Assembly: GCA_963711725.1 (NCBI GenBank) | Contig: CAVQFO010000043.1 | Span: 62,001-126,000 of the forward strand | Reading direction: 5' to 3' | Length of the DNA: 64,000 nucleotides | Source: CAVQFO01 sp963711725 | GTDB taxonomy: Bacteria > Pseudomonadota > Gammaproteobacteria > Nitrococcales > Aquisalimonadaceae | In this document: positions 1 through 9,160 of the stretch, piece by piece | How positions within the stretch are numbered: position 1 is the first letter of the stretch | How the letters are laid out: the number at the start of each line of letters is the position of its first letter | Notes under the pieces: generated by a model | What the model saw: only the letters and a program-made list of their open reading frames with translations | Told to the model about the DNA's origin: nothing | Database searches by the model: none | Position numbers and translations under genes: made by a program

Positions 1-391
1 GGATCAGCTCATGGACAAGGTAAACAACGGGAACATCCGCGTGGAATGGAATCACGTCGTGAAGGAAGTGCTGGGAGACGACGCCGGAGTCACCGGCGTG
101 CGCCTGGAAAACACGGCCGACGGTTCCTCCAAGGATCTGGACATCCACGGCCTGTTTGTCGCCATCGGCCATGACCCGAACACCGGCATCTTCCAGGGTC
201 AGCTGGACATGGAAGGCGGCTACATCAAGGTCCAGTCCGGCTTGGGCGGCAACGCCACCGCCACAAGCGCCCCGGGTGTGTTCGCCGCCGGCGACGTAAT
301 GGATCATGTGTATCGACAGGCCGTCACATCGGCGGGCACGGGCTGCATGGCGGCGCTGGACGCGGAAAAGTACCTGGACGCCCTGCAGTAA
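1..391 (+). CDS. trxB: Thioredoxin reductase, C-terminal part (5' end outside window)
   Basis: This is the last 130 or so residues of an NADPH:thioredoxin disulfide reductase, a cytosolic flavoenzyme that keeps thioredoxin reduced. Visible are the family's GLFVAIGHDPNT segment closing the NADPH domain and the second FAD-binding motif APGVFAAGDVMDHVYRQ, followed by the AVTSAGTGCMAALDAEKYL helix found at the end of TrxB proteins. The NADPH-site CxxC lies upstream of the window and cannot be checked. The reading frame is open from the first base, so the methionine at position 11 is internal. In related bacteria trxB lies next to aat, as here. Confidence 0.95.
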   Translation, partial: DQLMDKVNNGNIRVEWNHVVKEVLGDDAGVTGVRLENTADGSSKDLDIHGLFVAIGHDPNTGIFQGQLDMEGGYIKVQSGLGGNATATSAPGVFAAGDVMDHVYRQAVTSAGTGCMAALDAEKYLDALQ

Positions 392-525
392 GGCTGAGCG
401 CAAGACCGGAACCGCTTGAAGTCCGGGGCTCGCGCCCTCCATCTAGGGCCGTCCAAACACCCGCCACGGCGGCGTGGCAAACACGCCTGCCGGTGCCCGG
501 CACGAATTCCCGAAAAGGTCAGTAT

Positions 526-1672
526 TTGCATACCACCGTCCACGATCATCTCGACGACCTCCAGGCGGCGGACTGGAACGCCCTTACGGGTTCCGACAAT
601 CCGTTCCTGCGGCATGAGTTCCTGGCCGCCCTGGAACGCCACCGTTGCGCGGCGCCGGAAACCGGCTGGATGCCCCGCCACATCACCTGCACCCGAGACG
701 GCGCACTCGTGGGCGCCATGCCCTGCTACCTCAAAGACCATTCCTGGGGTGAATTCGTTTTCGATTTCGCCTGGGCCGACGCCTACGAACGCTACGGCCG
801 GCGCTACTATCCGAAGCTGGTTTGCGCGGTACCCTACACACCCGCCACCGGGCCGCGGCTGCTCATACACCAGGAGGCGGATCGGGAAGCGGTGGCTCAG
901 GCATTGATCGGCGAGGCAATGGACCTTGCGACCGAGGAGGGCCTGTCATCGGCCCATTGGCTTTTCCCGTCTCCCGCGCAACACCCGCATTTTGCCGAAG
1001 CCGGATTGTCCAGACGGCTGGGCTGCCAGTTTCACTGGCACAACCGGGGCTACACCGATTTCGATCATTTCCTCTCGGCCTTTTCATCCAAGAAGCGCAA
1101 GAACGTCAACCGCGAGCGGCGTCAGGCCCGGGAGACGGGAATCGAAATCCGCACCTTGCACGGCTCCGAGATCGGGCCGTCGATGTGGACGGCCTTTCAC
1201 GACTTCTACCGCGACACGTTCTTCCGCCACGGCAACATGCCCATGTTGTCGCTTGAATTCTTCCGGGAACTCGGGGCGGCCCTGGGCGAACAGGTGGTCA
1301 TGATCGCCGGGTTCCGGGGGAACCGACCCGGTGGCGGCCAGCCTGTTTCTGCGGGGCGCCGACACGCTGTACGGCCGCTACTGGGGCGCTTCGGAACACG
1401 CGGAGGGCCTGCACTTTGAAATTTGCTACTACCAGGGAATCGACTACTGTATTCGACACAAACTGTCGCGCTTCGAGCCGGGCGCCCAAGGTGAACACAA
1501 GATCAGCCGGGGGTTCCTGCCCACGGAAACCCGGTCGTACCATTGGATACCCGATCCGGTATTCCGCCACGCCATCGACGATTTCCTCAGGCGCGAAGAA
1601 CGGATGATGCGCGGCTATATTGAAGAGATGAATACGCGCAGCCCCTACCGGCAAAGCGACCCGGCAGAGTGA
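526..1672 (+). CDS. FemAB/GNAT-like N-acyltransferase (COG3146 type), frameshifted
   Basis: The two halves lie in different frames: one runs from about 526 to 1315 and the other, starting near VAASLFLRGADTLYGRYWG, ends at 1672. Removing one G from the run of five at 1316-1320 joins them into one protein of about 381 residues, the usual size of the COG3146 predicted N-acyltransferases, which have a doubled GNAT-like fold. Motifs include SSKKRKNVNRERR in the middle and the C-terminal FLPTETRSYHWI segment. The TTG at 526 has an AAAAGG about eight bases upstream and gives an MHTTVHDHL start; a GTG at 493 is possible but lacks a clear ribosome site. The substrate is unknown. The gene lies just before aat, a common arrangement. 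The frameshift is probably a consensus error. Confidence 0.8.
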
Positions 1673-1689
1673 ATCGCCCGTTTTCGACC

Positions 1690-2433
1690 ATGAAACAGGT
1701 ATTCCGTCTTCCAGACACCGATCCCGCCGCGCCGTTCCCGCCCGTTCACCTGGCGCTGGACGAGCCCAACGGACTATTGGCCGTAGGCGGCGACCTGTCA
1801 CCGGAACGGCTGTTGGCAGCCTATCGGGCGGGGGTTTTCCCGTGGTTCGAGGAAGATCAGCCGATCTTGTGGTGGTCGCCCGATCCACGTGCGCTATTGT
1901 TTCCGGAGACCCTCACGGTGAGGAGAAGCCTGCGCAAGCGGATTCGCAACGGCGGTTTCACCGTAACCTTCGACCGGGTCTTCCCACAGGTTATCGACGC
2001 CTGCGCCGCCCCTCGCGGCGGGCAACACGGCACCTGGATCACACGCGGCATGAAACGGGCCTACACTGAACTGTACGATCGTGGTTACGCCCACTCGGTC
2101 GAAGCATGGCACGACGGGCGCTTGGCGGGAGGGCTGTACGGGGTGGCCATGGGACGCGCGTTCTTCGGCGAATCGATGTTCAGCCGGGTCGCGGATTCAT
2201 CCAAAGTGGCATTGGTCTACCTGGTCGGGCAACTTGCCGACTGGGGCTACCACTTCGTGGATGCGCAAGTACCTTCGCCTCACTTGGCGCGCATGGGCGC
2301 GAGAAACGTCTCCCGCACGGACTTCGTGGCAAGACTGGGACGCGCGCTGGCGGCCCCGGCGCCCGAAAACGTGGGGCCGTGGCATTTCGATCCCGGCTTC
2401 GACCCTCTCTGCCAGGCGGAAAAACGGCCATGA
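1690..2433 (+). CDS. aat: Leucyl/phenylalanyl-tRNA--protein transferase
   Basis: Aat moves Leu or Phe from its aminoacyl-tRNA onto proteins with N-terminal Lys or Arg, making them primary destabilising N-degrons for ClpS/ClpAP. The 247-residue product has the family signatures GLLAVGGDLSPERLLAAYR, GVFPWF, WWSPDPRALLFPE, GTWITRGMKRAY, GGLYGVAMGRAFFGESMFS and a C-terminal HLARMGA segment (usually HLxSLGA). The ATG at 1690 matches the usual length; an in-frame GTG at 1669 would add seven residues and overlap the previous gene's stop. It overlaps bpt by four bases (ATGA), so the two are translationally coupled. With bpt, clpA and clpS it forms a near-complete N-degron pathway within 5 kb. Confidence 0.97.
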   Translation: MKQVFRLPDTDPAAPFPPVHLALDEPNGLLAVGGDLSPERLLAAYRAGVFPWFEEDQPILWWSPDPRALLFPETLTVRRSLRKRIRNGGFTVTFDRVFPQVIDACAAPRGGQHGTWITRGMKRAYTELYDRGYAHSVEAWHDGRLAGGLYGVAMGRAFFGESMFSRVADSSKVALVYLVGQLADWGYHFVDAQVPSPHLARMGARNVSRTDFVARLGRALAAPAPENVGPWHFDPGFDPLCQAEKRP

Positions 2434-3167
2434 GCGGGATTCACGCCGAAACCCGGCGTCAGGTGGTACGGCTGTTCGCCACCGGCGAACACAGCTGCTC
2501 CTACCTCCCGGGCCGCGTCGCCCGCACTGCCTTTGCGGACCCCTACTTCCCATTGGACAACCGCCACTACAGTCTCCTGATACGCCGAGGCATGCGCCGC
2601 AGCGGCCGCTACGTCTATCGCCCCGCCTGCACCGGCTGCAGCGCCTGCCGTTCCCTGCGAATCCCGGTCGAGGCGTTCGCGCCCCGGCGCAGCCAACGCC
2701 GCTGTGCGGCCCTGAACGCCGACCTGGAGACGAGGCTGTGCCCACCGGTGTTCAGGCAGGAGCATTTCGACCTGTACGCACGCTACGTGGGCTCTCGCCA
2801 CGCCGGCGGCGGCATGGACAACCCCGACCCTGAAAGCTACATGGATTTCCTGGTGGCTCCCTGGTCCGATACCCAGTTCGTGGAGTTCCGCCAACAGGGC
2901 ACGCTGCTGGCCGTGGCCGTGATGGACCGCGTCGCCGACGGCCTGTCCGCGGTCTATACCTTTTTCGACCCCGACCACACCCGACGCGGCCTGGGAACGA
3001 ACGCCATCCTCTGGCAGATCGCCGAAACCAGCTCCCGGCGGCTGGACTACCTCTACCTGGGCTATTGGATCCAGGAGTGCCCAAAAATGCGCTACAAGGA
3101 GCACTTCCAGCCCGCCGAGGTGTTCGACGGTGGCGCCTGGCGGCCTCTGGGCCTGGCGACGGACTGA
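2430..3167 (+). CDS. bpt: Aspartate/glutamate leucyltransferase (arginyltransferase homologue)
   Basis: Bpt transfers leucine from Leu-tRNA to proteins with N-terminal Asp or Glu, which then enter ClpS-dependent degradation. The 245-residue protein carries the N-terminal cysteine-rich ATE domain (SCSYLPGR, then YRPACTGCSACRSLRIPV around residues 67-84) and the C-terminal GNAT-like half with VYTFFDPDHTRRGLGTNAI and YLYLGYWIQECPKMRYK, all family-diagnostic. The start ATG overlaps the aat stop as ATGA; a longer open frame to 2106 only shadows aat. It was formerly annotated as arginyl-tRNA transferase. The length fits bacterial Bpt (about 235-250). Confidence 0.95.
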   Translation: MSGIHAETRRQVVRLFATGEHSCSYLPGRVARTAFADPYFPLDNRHYSLLIRRGMRRSGRYVYRPACTGCSACRSLRIPVEAFAPRRSQRRCAALNADLETRLCPPVFRQEHFDLYARYVGSRHAGGGMDNPDPESYMDFLVAPWSDTQFVEFRQQGTLLAVAVMDRVADGLSAVYTFFDPDHTRRGLGTNAILWQIAETSSRRLDYLYLGYWIQECPKMRYKEHFQPAEVFDGGAWRPLGLATD

Positions 3168-3323
3168 TTTTTTCGCACCGCCGGGTACGGCGTTTGCCAG
3201 GCTCGCAGCCCCTCAGCCCCCGCTGGGCTTGGTTTCGCTGCCACCGACCGCAGTTCTCTCAATGACCCCGGCGAGGCCCCCGAGCGGAGACCGGCTACCG
3301 GCCTCGGCAACCCGACGCGCGAC

Positions 3324-3351
3324 TTTACTTGTACGAAGAGCTGTATATAGT
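3324..3351 (+). promoter_or_regulatory. Candidate sigma-70 promoter of infA
   Basis: A TTTACT hexamer at 3324-3329 and TATAGT at 3346-3351 are separated by 16 bases in an AT-richer patch of the 289-base bpt-infA gap. This would start transcription about 100 bases before infA. The rest of the gap shows no gene or tRNA. Prediction only. Confidence 0.45.
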
Positions 3352-3456
3352 AACGGCCAGACTCCCGGCATCGCCGGGCCGTGGTGCGCAGCCTCCATGC
3401 AGGCGTCCCCAATCGTTGGGCACACCACTATGAACTGGCAGCAAACAGAGGATTGA

Positions 3457-3675
3457 ATGGCGAAAGAAGAGCACATCAAAATGCAGGGCACGATCGTGGA
3501 AACCCTGCCCAACACGATGTTCCGGGTGGAACTGGAGAACGGCCACATCGTCACGGCCCATATCTCCGGCAAGATGCGCAAGCACTACATCCGCATCCTC
3601 ACCGGCGACACCGTTACCGTGGAACTCACGCCCTACGACCTGAGCAAGGGTCGCATCGTCTACCGCGCCCGTTAA
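3457..3675 (+). CDS. infA: Translation initiation factor IF-1
   Basis: This 72-residue S1/OB-fold protein binds the ribosomal A site and assists IF-2 and IF-3 in initiation. The sequence is near-textbook IF-1: MAKEEHIKMQGTIVETLPN at the start, FRVELENGHIVTAHISGKMRK in the core, and a DLSKGRIVYRAR end. It has its own candidate promoter upstream and converges with clpA. The aat-bpt-infA order beside clpA/clpS resembles the E. coli aat-infA-clpAS neighbourhood. Confidence 0.98.
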   Translation: MAKEEHIKMQGTIVETLPNTMFRVELENGHIVTAHISGKMRKHYIRILTGDTVTVELTPYDLSKGRIVYRAR

Positions 3676-3741
3676 CCAGCACCGCGCGGTTCAGCCCCGC
3701 ACGTTCGCACGGCCAACCGAAATCCACCGGCAGCGCCCATG

Positions 3742-3773
3742 AAAAAGGCGCGGCACCGGAATGGCGCCGCGCC
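3742..3773 (-). terminator. Rho-independent terminator of clpA
   Basis: Read on the minus strand, GGCGCGGC and GCCGCGCC (plus positions 3766-3773 and 3747-3754) form a perfect 8-bp stem with an 11-base loop, followed by five T residues. It starts about 25 bases after the clpA stop. There is no T-run on the plus strand, so it serves clpA rather than infA. Confidence 0.75.
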
Positions 3774-3798
3774 TGTCAATGCGTGCATCTCTGCCGCC

Positions 3799-6073
3799 CT
3801 AGTGGACCGGCTCACGACTCCGAATCTCGAAGTCCAGTTCCCCGTCCACTTCGCGGACGATCAACTCGCCACCCTGGGTCAGCCGACCGAATAGAAGCTC
3901 CTCGGCCAGGGGCTTGCGGATGTGCTCCTGAATGATCCGAGCCATGGGCCGCGCGCCCATCTTGGGATCGTAGCCTTTTTCGCCGATCCACTGACGCGCG
4001 CCTTCGTCGACCTTCAAGGTCACGCCCTTCTCCACCAGCTGAGCGGCAAGTTCCTTGATGAACTTGTCCACCACCCGCCGTACAACCTGATCGTCCAGGG
4101 AATTGAACTGGATGATGGCATCCAGCCGGTTGCGGAACTCCGGCGTGAAGTACTTGCGGATCGCTTCCTTGCCGTCCTTGGTGTGGTCCTGGGGCGTGAA
4201 TCCCATGGACGGCCGCCCCATTTCCTCGGCGCCGGCGTTGGTGGTCATCACCAGGATCACATTGCGGAAGTCCGCCTTGCGGCCGTTGTTGTCGGTCAGC
4301 GTGCCGTGATCCATCACCTGCAGAAGCAGATTGAACACGTCCGGGTGGGCCTTCTCGATCTCGTCCAGAAGCACCACCGAATGCGGATGCTTGATGACCT
4401 CCTCGGTGAGCAGGCCACCCTGGTCAAACCCCACATAACCGGGAGGCGCGCCGATCAGCCGCGAGACGGTGTGGCGTTCCATGTACTCGGACATGTCGAA
4501 GCGGATCAGCTCCACCCCCATGAGATTGGCCAACTGGCGGGTCACCTCCGTCTTGCCCACGCCCGTGGGCCCGGCAAAGAGGAAACAACCCACCGGCTTC
4601 TCTCCGATCCCCAGCCCCGCGCGGGACATGCGGATAGTGGAAGCCAGGGTGGAGATCGCCTCGTCCTGGCCGTAGATCAAGGCGCGCAGATCCTCGTCCA
4701 GCGTCTCCAGTACCCGCATGTCCGAAGTGGACACGCGTTTCGGCGGAATGCGCGCGATCTTGGAAACGATGGTTTCGATGTCGTTGACACCCACGGTTTT
4801 CTTGCGCTTGGACGGCGGCAGCAGGCGCAGCCGGGCGCCCGCCTCGTCGATCACGTCGATGGCCTTGTCCGGGAGGCGCCGGTCGGTAATGTGCTTCGCG
4901 GCCAATTCCGCCGCCGCGCGCAGCGCCTTGTCGGAATACTTGACCTCGTGGTGCTCCTCGAAACGCGGCTTCAGGCCCCGCAGGATCTGGTAGGTGTCTT
5001 CCACGGACGGCTCGGTCACGTCGATCTTCTGGAACCGACGCGCCAGGGCGCGATCCTTTTCGAAGATGCCGCGGTATTCCTGATAGGTGGTGGAGCCGAC
5101 GCACTTGAGCTCGCCGGACGCCAACATGGGTTTGATCAGGTTTGAAGCGTCCATGACGCCGCCCGACGCCGACCCGGCACCGATGATGGTGTGGATCTCG
5201 TCGATGAACAGGATCGCGCCCTTCTCTTTCTTGAGCTGTTTGCAGCAGGCCTTTCAGCCGCTTCTCGAAGTCGCCTCTGTACTTGGTGCCCGCGACCAGG
5301 GCGCCCAGGTCCAGCGAGTAGATGGTGGAGTGCTTGAGCACGTCCGGCACCTGTTCGTCCACGATCAGCTTGGCCAGACCCTCGGCGATGGCGGTCTTGC
5401 CCACGCCGGCCTCGCCCACGTAGAGCGGGTTGTTCTTGCGGCGGCGGCACAACACCTGGATCGTCCGCTCCACCTCGTTGCGCCGGCCGATCAGCGGGTC
5501 GATCAGCCCCTGCTTGGCCCGCTCGTTGAGATTGGTGGCGAAGCTCTCCAGGGGGCTCTTGGTTCCCGGGTCTGCGGCAGCTTCGTCTTCGGCCTCGGAG
5601 CCCAGGCCCTCACCGCCGGCGGAGTTCTCCTCGTCACCCGCGACCTTGGAAATGCCGTGGGAGATGAAATTCACCACGTCCAGGCGCGTCACGCTCTGCT
5701 TGTGCAGGAAGTAGACGGACTGGGACTCCTGCTCGCTGAAGATCGCCACCAGCACATTGGCGCCGGTGACTTCGCTCTTGCCGGAGGACTGGACGTGCAG
5801 AATCGCCCGCTGGAGCACGCGTTGGAAACCCAAGGTGGGCTGCGTTTCTCGGGAATCGTCCGCAGGCAGAAGCGGCGTGGTTTCATCCAGGAAGCTCTCG
5901 AGATCCCGCTTCAGCTGGTCAAGATCGGTCCCGCACGCCTTGAGCACATCCACCGCGGTGGGATTATCCGTCAAGGCGAGCAGCAAGTGCTCCACGGTGA
6001 GAAACTCATGCCGTTTCTCCCTCGCCTCCTTGAAAGCAAGGTTCAGGGTGAACTCCAATTCTTTGCTGAGCAT
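3799..6073 (-). CDS. clpA: ATP-dependent Clp protease ATP-binding subunit ClpA, frameshifted
   Basis: ClpA is the AAA+ unfoldase that feeds substrates, including N-degron proteins delivered by ClpS, to ClpP. The N-terminal 277 residues (start MLSKELEFTLNLAFKEA, Clp N-domain repeats, first Walker A GEAGVGKTAIAEG) are in one frame. The rest (IGAGSASGG, second Walker A GPTGVGKTEVTR, Walker B VVLLDEIEKAH, sensor segment MTTNAGAEEMG) is in another. The break is at the T-run 5239-5241 (plus strand), where one surplus base splits the usual LLKQLKKEKGAILFIDEIH stretch. Corrected, the protein is 757 residues, essentially the E. coli length of 758. A real null cannot be excluded but a consensus error is likelier. 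clpS lies 131 bases upstream on the same strand. Confidence 0.93.
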
Positions 6074-6204
6074 TCGTTCTCACCTCACGGTCTGCGCCGG
6101 AAAATCGGCGCGATCAGCCAATGCCGTTGGACTTAGCCCATCCCATTCGAGTTCCCTGTCTTTACGCTGCGCCGAGCCTTTTCCGGCTCGCCACAATTCC
6201 AATC

Positions 6205-6525
6205 CTATGCTTCTTCCATCGTACACAACAGAGGGTGATGGTGCTGTTGTGAATATTCCATGACCTGGCCCACTTTCGTTTCGGCCACATCCCGACTGAA
6301 CACTCCGCATACCCCCTTGCCTCGAGTATGCACCTGAAGCATTACCTGGGTGGCCTTGGAGCGATCCATGGCGAAGAAAATCTCAAGAATCTCCACGACG
6401 AACTCCATGGGAGTGAAGTCGTCGTTTAGAAGGATCACCTGATACAGAGGCGGCCGTTTGAGGCGAGGCTTCGCCTCCTGGACCTCCAGTCCGTCACCCT
6501 GTCCCATTCGCCGCTCTTTCGTCAT
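6205..6525 (-). CDS. clpS: ClpS adaptor, N-recognin for ClpAP
   Basis: ClpS binds proteins with N-terminal Leu, Phe, Tyr or Trp and hands them to ClpA. The ATG at 6525 gives 106 residues, exactly the E. coli length; the open frame extends to 6594 but lacks a start with a ribosome site. The core LYQVILLNDDFTPMEFVVEIL holds the substrate-pocket residues (ND, D, M) and VHTRGKGVCGVFSRDVAETK the ClpA-binding face. It is co-directional with clpA. Together with aat and bpt, the adaptor, unfoldase and both tagging enzymes are encoded here; ClpP is not in the window. Confidence 0.96.
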   Translation of the reverse strand: MTKERRMGQGDGLEVQEAKPRLKRPPLYQVILLNDDFTPMEFVVEILEIFFAMDRSKATQVMLQVHTRGKGVCGVFSRDVAETKVGQVMEYSQQHHHPLLCTMEEA

Positions 6526-6565
6526 CTTCGCCAAACTCGTGAATTTCGAATACGCCCTGACTTCT

Positions 6566-6594
6566 ATTCTATGAAAGGGCCCGGGTTCGTCCAA
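6566..6594 (-). promoter_or_regulatory. Candidate sigma-70 promoter of clpS(-clpA)
   Basis: On the minus strand TTGGAC (plus 6589-6594) and TAGAAT (plus 6566-6571) are separated by exactly 17 bases. Transcription would begin about 35 bases upstream of the clpS ATG at 6525. Both hexamers and the spacing are close to consensus. Confidence 0.6.
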
Positions 6595-6953
6595 TCCTAA
6601 GCGAGGGGTTTCCGGCCCATCGAGTGATGCATGGTTCTCAGTCTGTAAAACCAGCCCCGGATTTGCCGAAGAACAAAGATGAGGGCTCCGCCGCGCCCTT
6701 CAAGGGAGCTCGCCGCGCAAAGTCGCGAAATAACAGGATCTGGAGACAGCGACGGGGAATCAAGTCCAGACTATCACTTCGACTCGCGTCGCACCGGATT
6801 CGTTCCTTCGCCCACCCCCTGGGGCATTCCCCAAGGCATCTCCGAACGGCCCCGTAGGGCCGCCTTGATGCGCCACGGCGGCGGCACCAGCCCTTCTAGC
6901 GAGCAACGCGCTTATCCGCATATCAGCGAGCAGCAAATTGGAGGGATTCGATT
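6595..6953. other. Intergenic region, clpS to SPW gene
   Basis: About 360 bases without a supported gene. It has two small perfect hairpins on the plus strand (TGGGG-CATT-CCCCA near 6820 and CGGCCC-CGTA-GGGCCG near 6850). A GGAGGG sits eight bases before the ATG at 6954. No tRNA was recognised. Confidence 0.5.
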
Positions 6954-7298
6954 ATGGAACGCAGATGGCAAGATTGGGTGAACGTCCTGTTCGGGATCTG
7001 GCTGTTCTTCTCCCCGTGGATACTGGGCTATGCCATGGGGGGTAGTAACGCGGCCGCATGGAACTCGTACATCTTCGGTATCGGCGTGATCATCTTCGCC
7101 ATCAGTGCGCTGGCGAAGCCGGCCCAGTGGGAGGAGTGGATCAACCTCGCCTTCGGCGTCTGGCTGCTGATATCGCCTTGGGTTCTGAACTATTCCGGAC
7201 AGCCCGCCGCCACCTGGAACCACGTGATTCTGGGGATTCTGATCGGTGGCGATGCGATCTGGGCGATGGCCCGGGTGCAGCCGCACGCCGTCACATGA
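6954..7298 (+). CDS. SPW repeat family membrane protein
   Basis: A 114-residue integral membrane protein made of two copies of the SPW repeat. Each repeat has a WxxWxNxxFGxWLxxSPWxLxY pattern: SPW lies near residues 20 and 75. It is predicted to span the membrane four times, with the SPW tryptophans near membrane interfaces. A GGAGGG ribosome site eight bases before the ATG supports the start. The function of SPW proteins is not established. It converges with aceA, and the strong hairpin at 7341-7373 separates them. Confidence 0.88.
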   Translation: MERRWQDWVNVLFGIWLFFSPWILGYAMGGSNAAAWNSYIFGIGVIIFAISALAKPAQWEEWINLAFGVWLLISPWVLNYSGQPAATWNHVILGILIGGDAIWAMARVQPHAVT

Positions 7299-7340
7299 TC
7301 TTTCGGCTCGTCCGAAGGGGATGAGAATCCAACCCCAAAA

Positions 7341-7373
7341 AAAACCCGGGGCCGTACAACGGCCCCGGGTTTT
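7341..7373. terminator. Bidirectional rho-independent terminator
   Basis: A perfect 15-bp inverted repeat (AAAACCCGGGGCCGT with its complement) closes a 3-base loop and has A-run and T-run flanks, so it can act on both strands. It lies between the SPW gene and aceA, which converge here. Confidence 0.9.
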
Positions 7374-7424
7374 CTTATCGCCGGGCGGCGACCGCACCGC
7401 GGCCGCCCACCGCAACGCTACGGC

Positions 7425-8711
7425 TTACGCCTGCTTGAACTGCTCTTCCTCGGTGGAACCGGTCAGCGCCGTCACGGAAGACTCGCCGCCCTGGATCACC
7501 GTCGTCAGCTTGTCGAAGTAACCGGCACCGACCTCGCGCTGATGGCGCGTCGCGGTATAGCCGTCCTTCTCCGCGGCGAACTCGTTCTGCTGGAGTTCGA
7601 CGTAGGCCGACATCTGGCGTTCCTTGTAGCCCTTCGCCAGCTGGAACATGCTGTAGTTCAGGGCATGGAAACCGGCCAGGGTGATGAACTGGAACTTGTA
7701 GCCCATGGCGCCGAGTTCGTTCTGATACTTGGCGATGGTGGCGTCGTCCAGGTTGCCCTTCCAGTTGAAGGAAGGCGAGCAGTTGTAGGCAAGCATCTTG
7801 CCCGGGAACTTCTCGTGGATCGCATCGGCGAACCGCTTGGCGAAGCCCAGATCCGGCTTGCCCGTCTCACACCAGATCAGATCGGCATAAGGGGCATAGG
7901 CCAAACCGCGAGCGATGGCCTGCTCTTCGCCGGCCTTGGTGCGGTAGAAGCCTTCGGCCGTACGCTCTCCGGTGACGAACTCCTTGTCGCGATCGTCGAT
8001 GTCGGAGGTCAGCAGATCGGCGGCCAGGGCATCGGTCCGGGCAACCAGCACCGTGGGCACGCCCATGGTGTCGGCGGCCAGACGCGCGGCGGCCAGCTTC
8101 TGCACGGCTTCCTGAGTCGGGACGAGCACCTTGCCGCCCATGTGACCGCACTTCTTCACGGCAGCCAGCTGATCCTCGAAGTGCACGCCGGAGGCGCCGG
8201 CCTCGATCATGCCCTTCATCAGCTCGTAGGCGTTCAGCACGCCGCCGAAGCCGGCTTCGGCGTCGGCCACGATGGGAGCCATCCAGTCGACGCTGTCATC
8301 ACCCTCGGAGTGATGGATCTGGTCGGCGCGCAGCAGGGCGTTGTTGATCCGACGCACCACATCCGGCACGGAATTGGCCGGGTACAGGGACTGATCGGGA
8401 TACATGGTACGGCCCAGGTTCGCATCGGCGGCAACCTGCCAGCCGGACAGGTAGATGGCCTTGAGGCCAGCCTTGACCTGCTGCACGGCCTGGTTACCGG
8501 TCATCGCGCCCAGCGCGTTGACGTAATCCATCTCGTGCATGCGCTCCCAGAGCTTCTCGGCCCCCTGCTTGGCCAGAGAATACTCGATCTTCACGGTGCC
8601 GCGCAGACGCACCACTTCTTCGGCGGTGTATCCACGTTCCACGCCCTTCCAGCGCGGATTCTCGGCCCAATCCTTCTTGAGCTGTTCAATTGCAGCCTGG
8701 TCGTTGCTCAT
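7425..8711 (-). CDS. aceA: Isocitrate lyase
   Basis: Isocitrate lyase cleaves isocitrate to succinate and glyoxylate, the first step of the glyoxylate shunt used on acetate and fatty acids. The 428-residue product has the catalytic KKCGHMGGKVLVPTQEA loop with the active-site Cys, the metal-site segment IVADAEAGFGG, and ARTDALAADLL. The ATG at 8711 follows GGGAGG at seven bases; an upstream ATG at 8741 adds ten unlikely residues. A LysR-type gene is divergently transcribed and may control it. Malate synthase is not in the window. aconitase, FadE/FadN/FadA and SthA are encoded nearby and fit the same metabolic state. Confidence 0.97.
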   Translation of the reverse strand: MSNDQAAIEQLKKDWAENPRWKGVERGYTAEEVVRLRGTVKIEYSLAKQGAEKLWERMHEMDYVNALGAMTGNQAVQQVKAGLKAIYLSGWQVAADANLGRTMYPDQSLYPANSVPDVVRRINNALLRADQIHHSEGDDSVDWMAPIVADAEAGFGGVLNAYELMKGMIEAGASGVHFEDQLAAVKKCGHMGGKVLVPTQEAVQKLAAARLAADTMGVPTVLVARTDALAADLLTSDIDDRDKEFVTGERTAEGFYRTKAGEEQAIARGLAYAPYADLIWCETGKPDLGFAKRFADAIHEKFPGKMLAYNCSPSFNWKGNLDDATIAKYQNELGAMGYKFQFITLAGFHALNYSMFQLAKGYKERQMSAYVELQQNEFAAEKDGYTATRHQREVGAGYFDKLTTVIQGGESSVTALTGSTEEEQFKQA

Positions 8712-9060
8712 CAATAGCCTCCCAATTTCGGGCGTGTACATGTCCGCCCAGCTACGACAGTTAAGTCATCGAGGTTCCGTCGCGGCGTCGGGTGCATCGG
8801 TTCAGCGGCTTTCTGATCCCGAGCGGACCCGACCCGTTCCCGCCGACTTCAGCGGAAACGATGTCAGCCTCTTCTGCAGGGTTTGGCGAAGAGGCTCCAC
8901 GACGGCGTGCGCCCACAGCTCTCATGCCCTTTGGGCATACCCTCCGGTCGGCCTTGGACGCCGAACCCGACCGCGGTCATTTCGAAATCCTGGGGCTTGC
9001 GCCCCGGCGCACCGGAAAAACCGGCCCGCAAAAGAGAGCGATCATACCTCAAAGAGGCCG
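8712..9060 (-). other. Long 5' leader of aceA
   Basis: If the promoter at 9064-9093 is right, the aceA transcript has an untranslated leader of about 340 bases. It contains a perfect 8-bp hairpin (8867-8874 with 8888-8895) and other GC-rich pairing, but no riboswitch class that I recognise and no supported gene. Confidence 0.35.
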
Positions 9061-9063
9061 CAC

Positions 9064-9119
9064 ATTGTATTGCCGCAACGCAACATTTGACAACTCAATG
9101 ATGTCAATATTCAATATTG
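9064..9119. promoter_or_regulatory. Overlapping divergent promoters and operator-like dyads, aceA/LysR
   Basis: On the minus strand TTGTCA (plus 9088-9093) and TACAAT (plus 9064-9069) lie 18 bases apart, a good candidate aceA promoter. Overlapping it, TTGACA-N9-TGTCAA at 9087-9107 is a dyad of the T-N11-A type bound by LysR proteins. Next to it CAATATT-C-AATATTG at 9105-9119 is a perfect 15-base palindrome. The region is strikingly AT-rich for this genome. Confidence 0.55.
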
Positions 9120-9160
9120 CGAGCAGCTATAGCACATTCGAAGAAAGAGGGACGGAAGCG

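Noticed and set aside
3922..5145. A 407-codon plus-strand frame across clpA
   Set aside because: Antisense of ClpA with no domain; ClpA motifs on the minus strand are unambiguous.
5230..5250. Programmed frameshift in clpA
   Set aside because: No slippery heptamer with downstream structure is evident, ClpA is not known for recoding, and similar one-base shifts occur in five other genes in the window.
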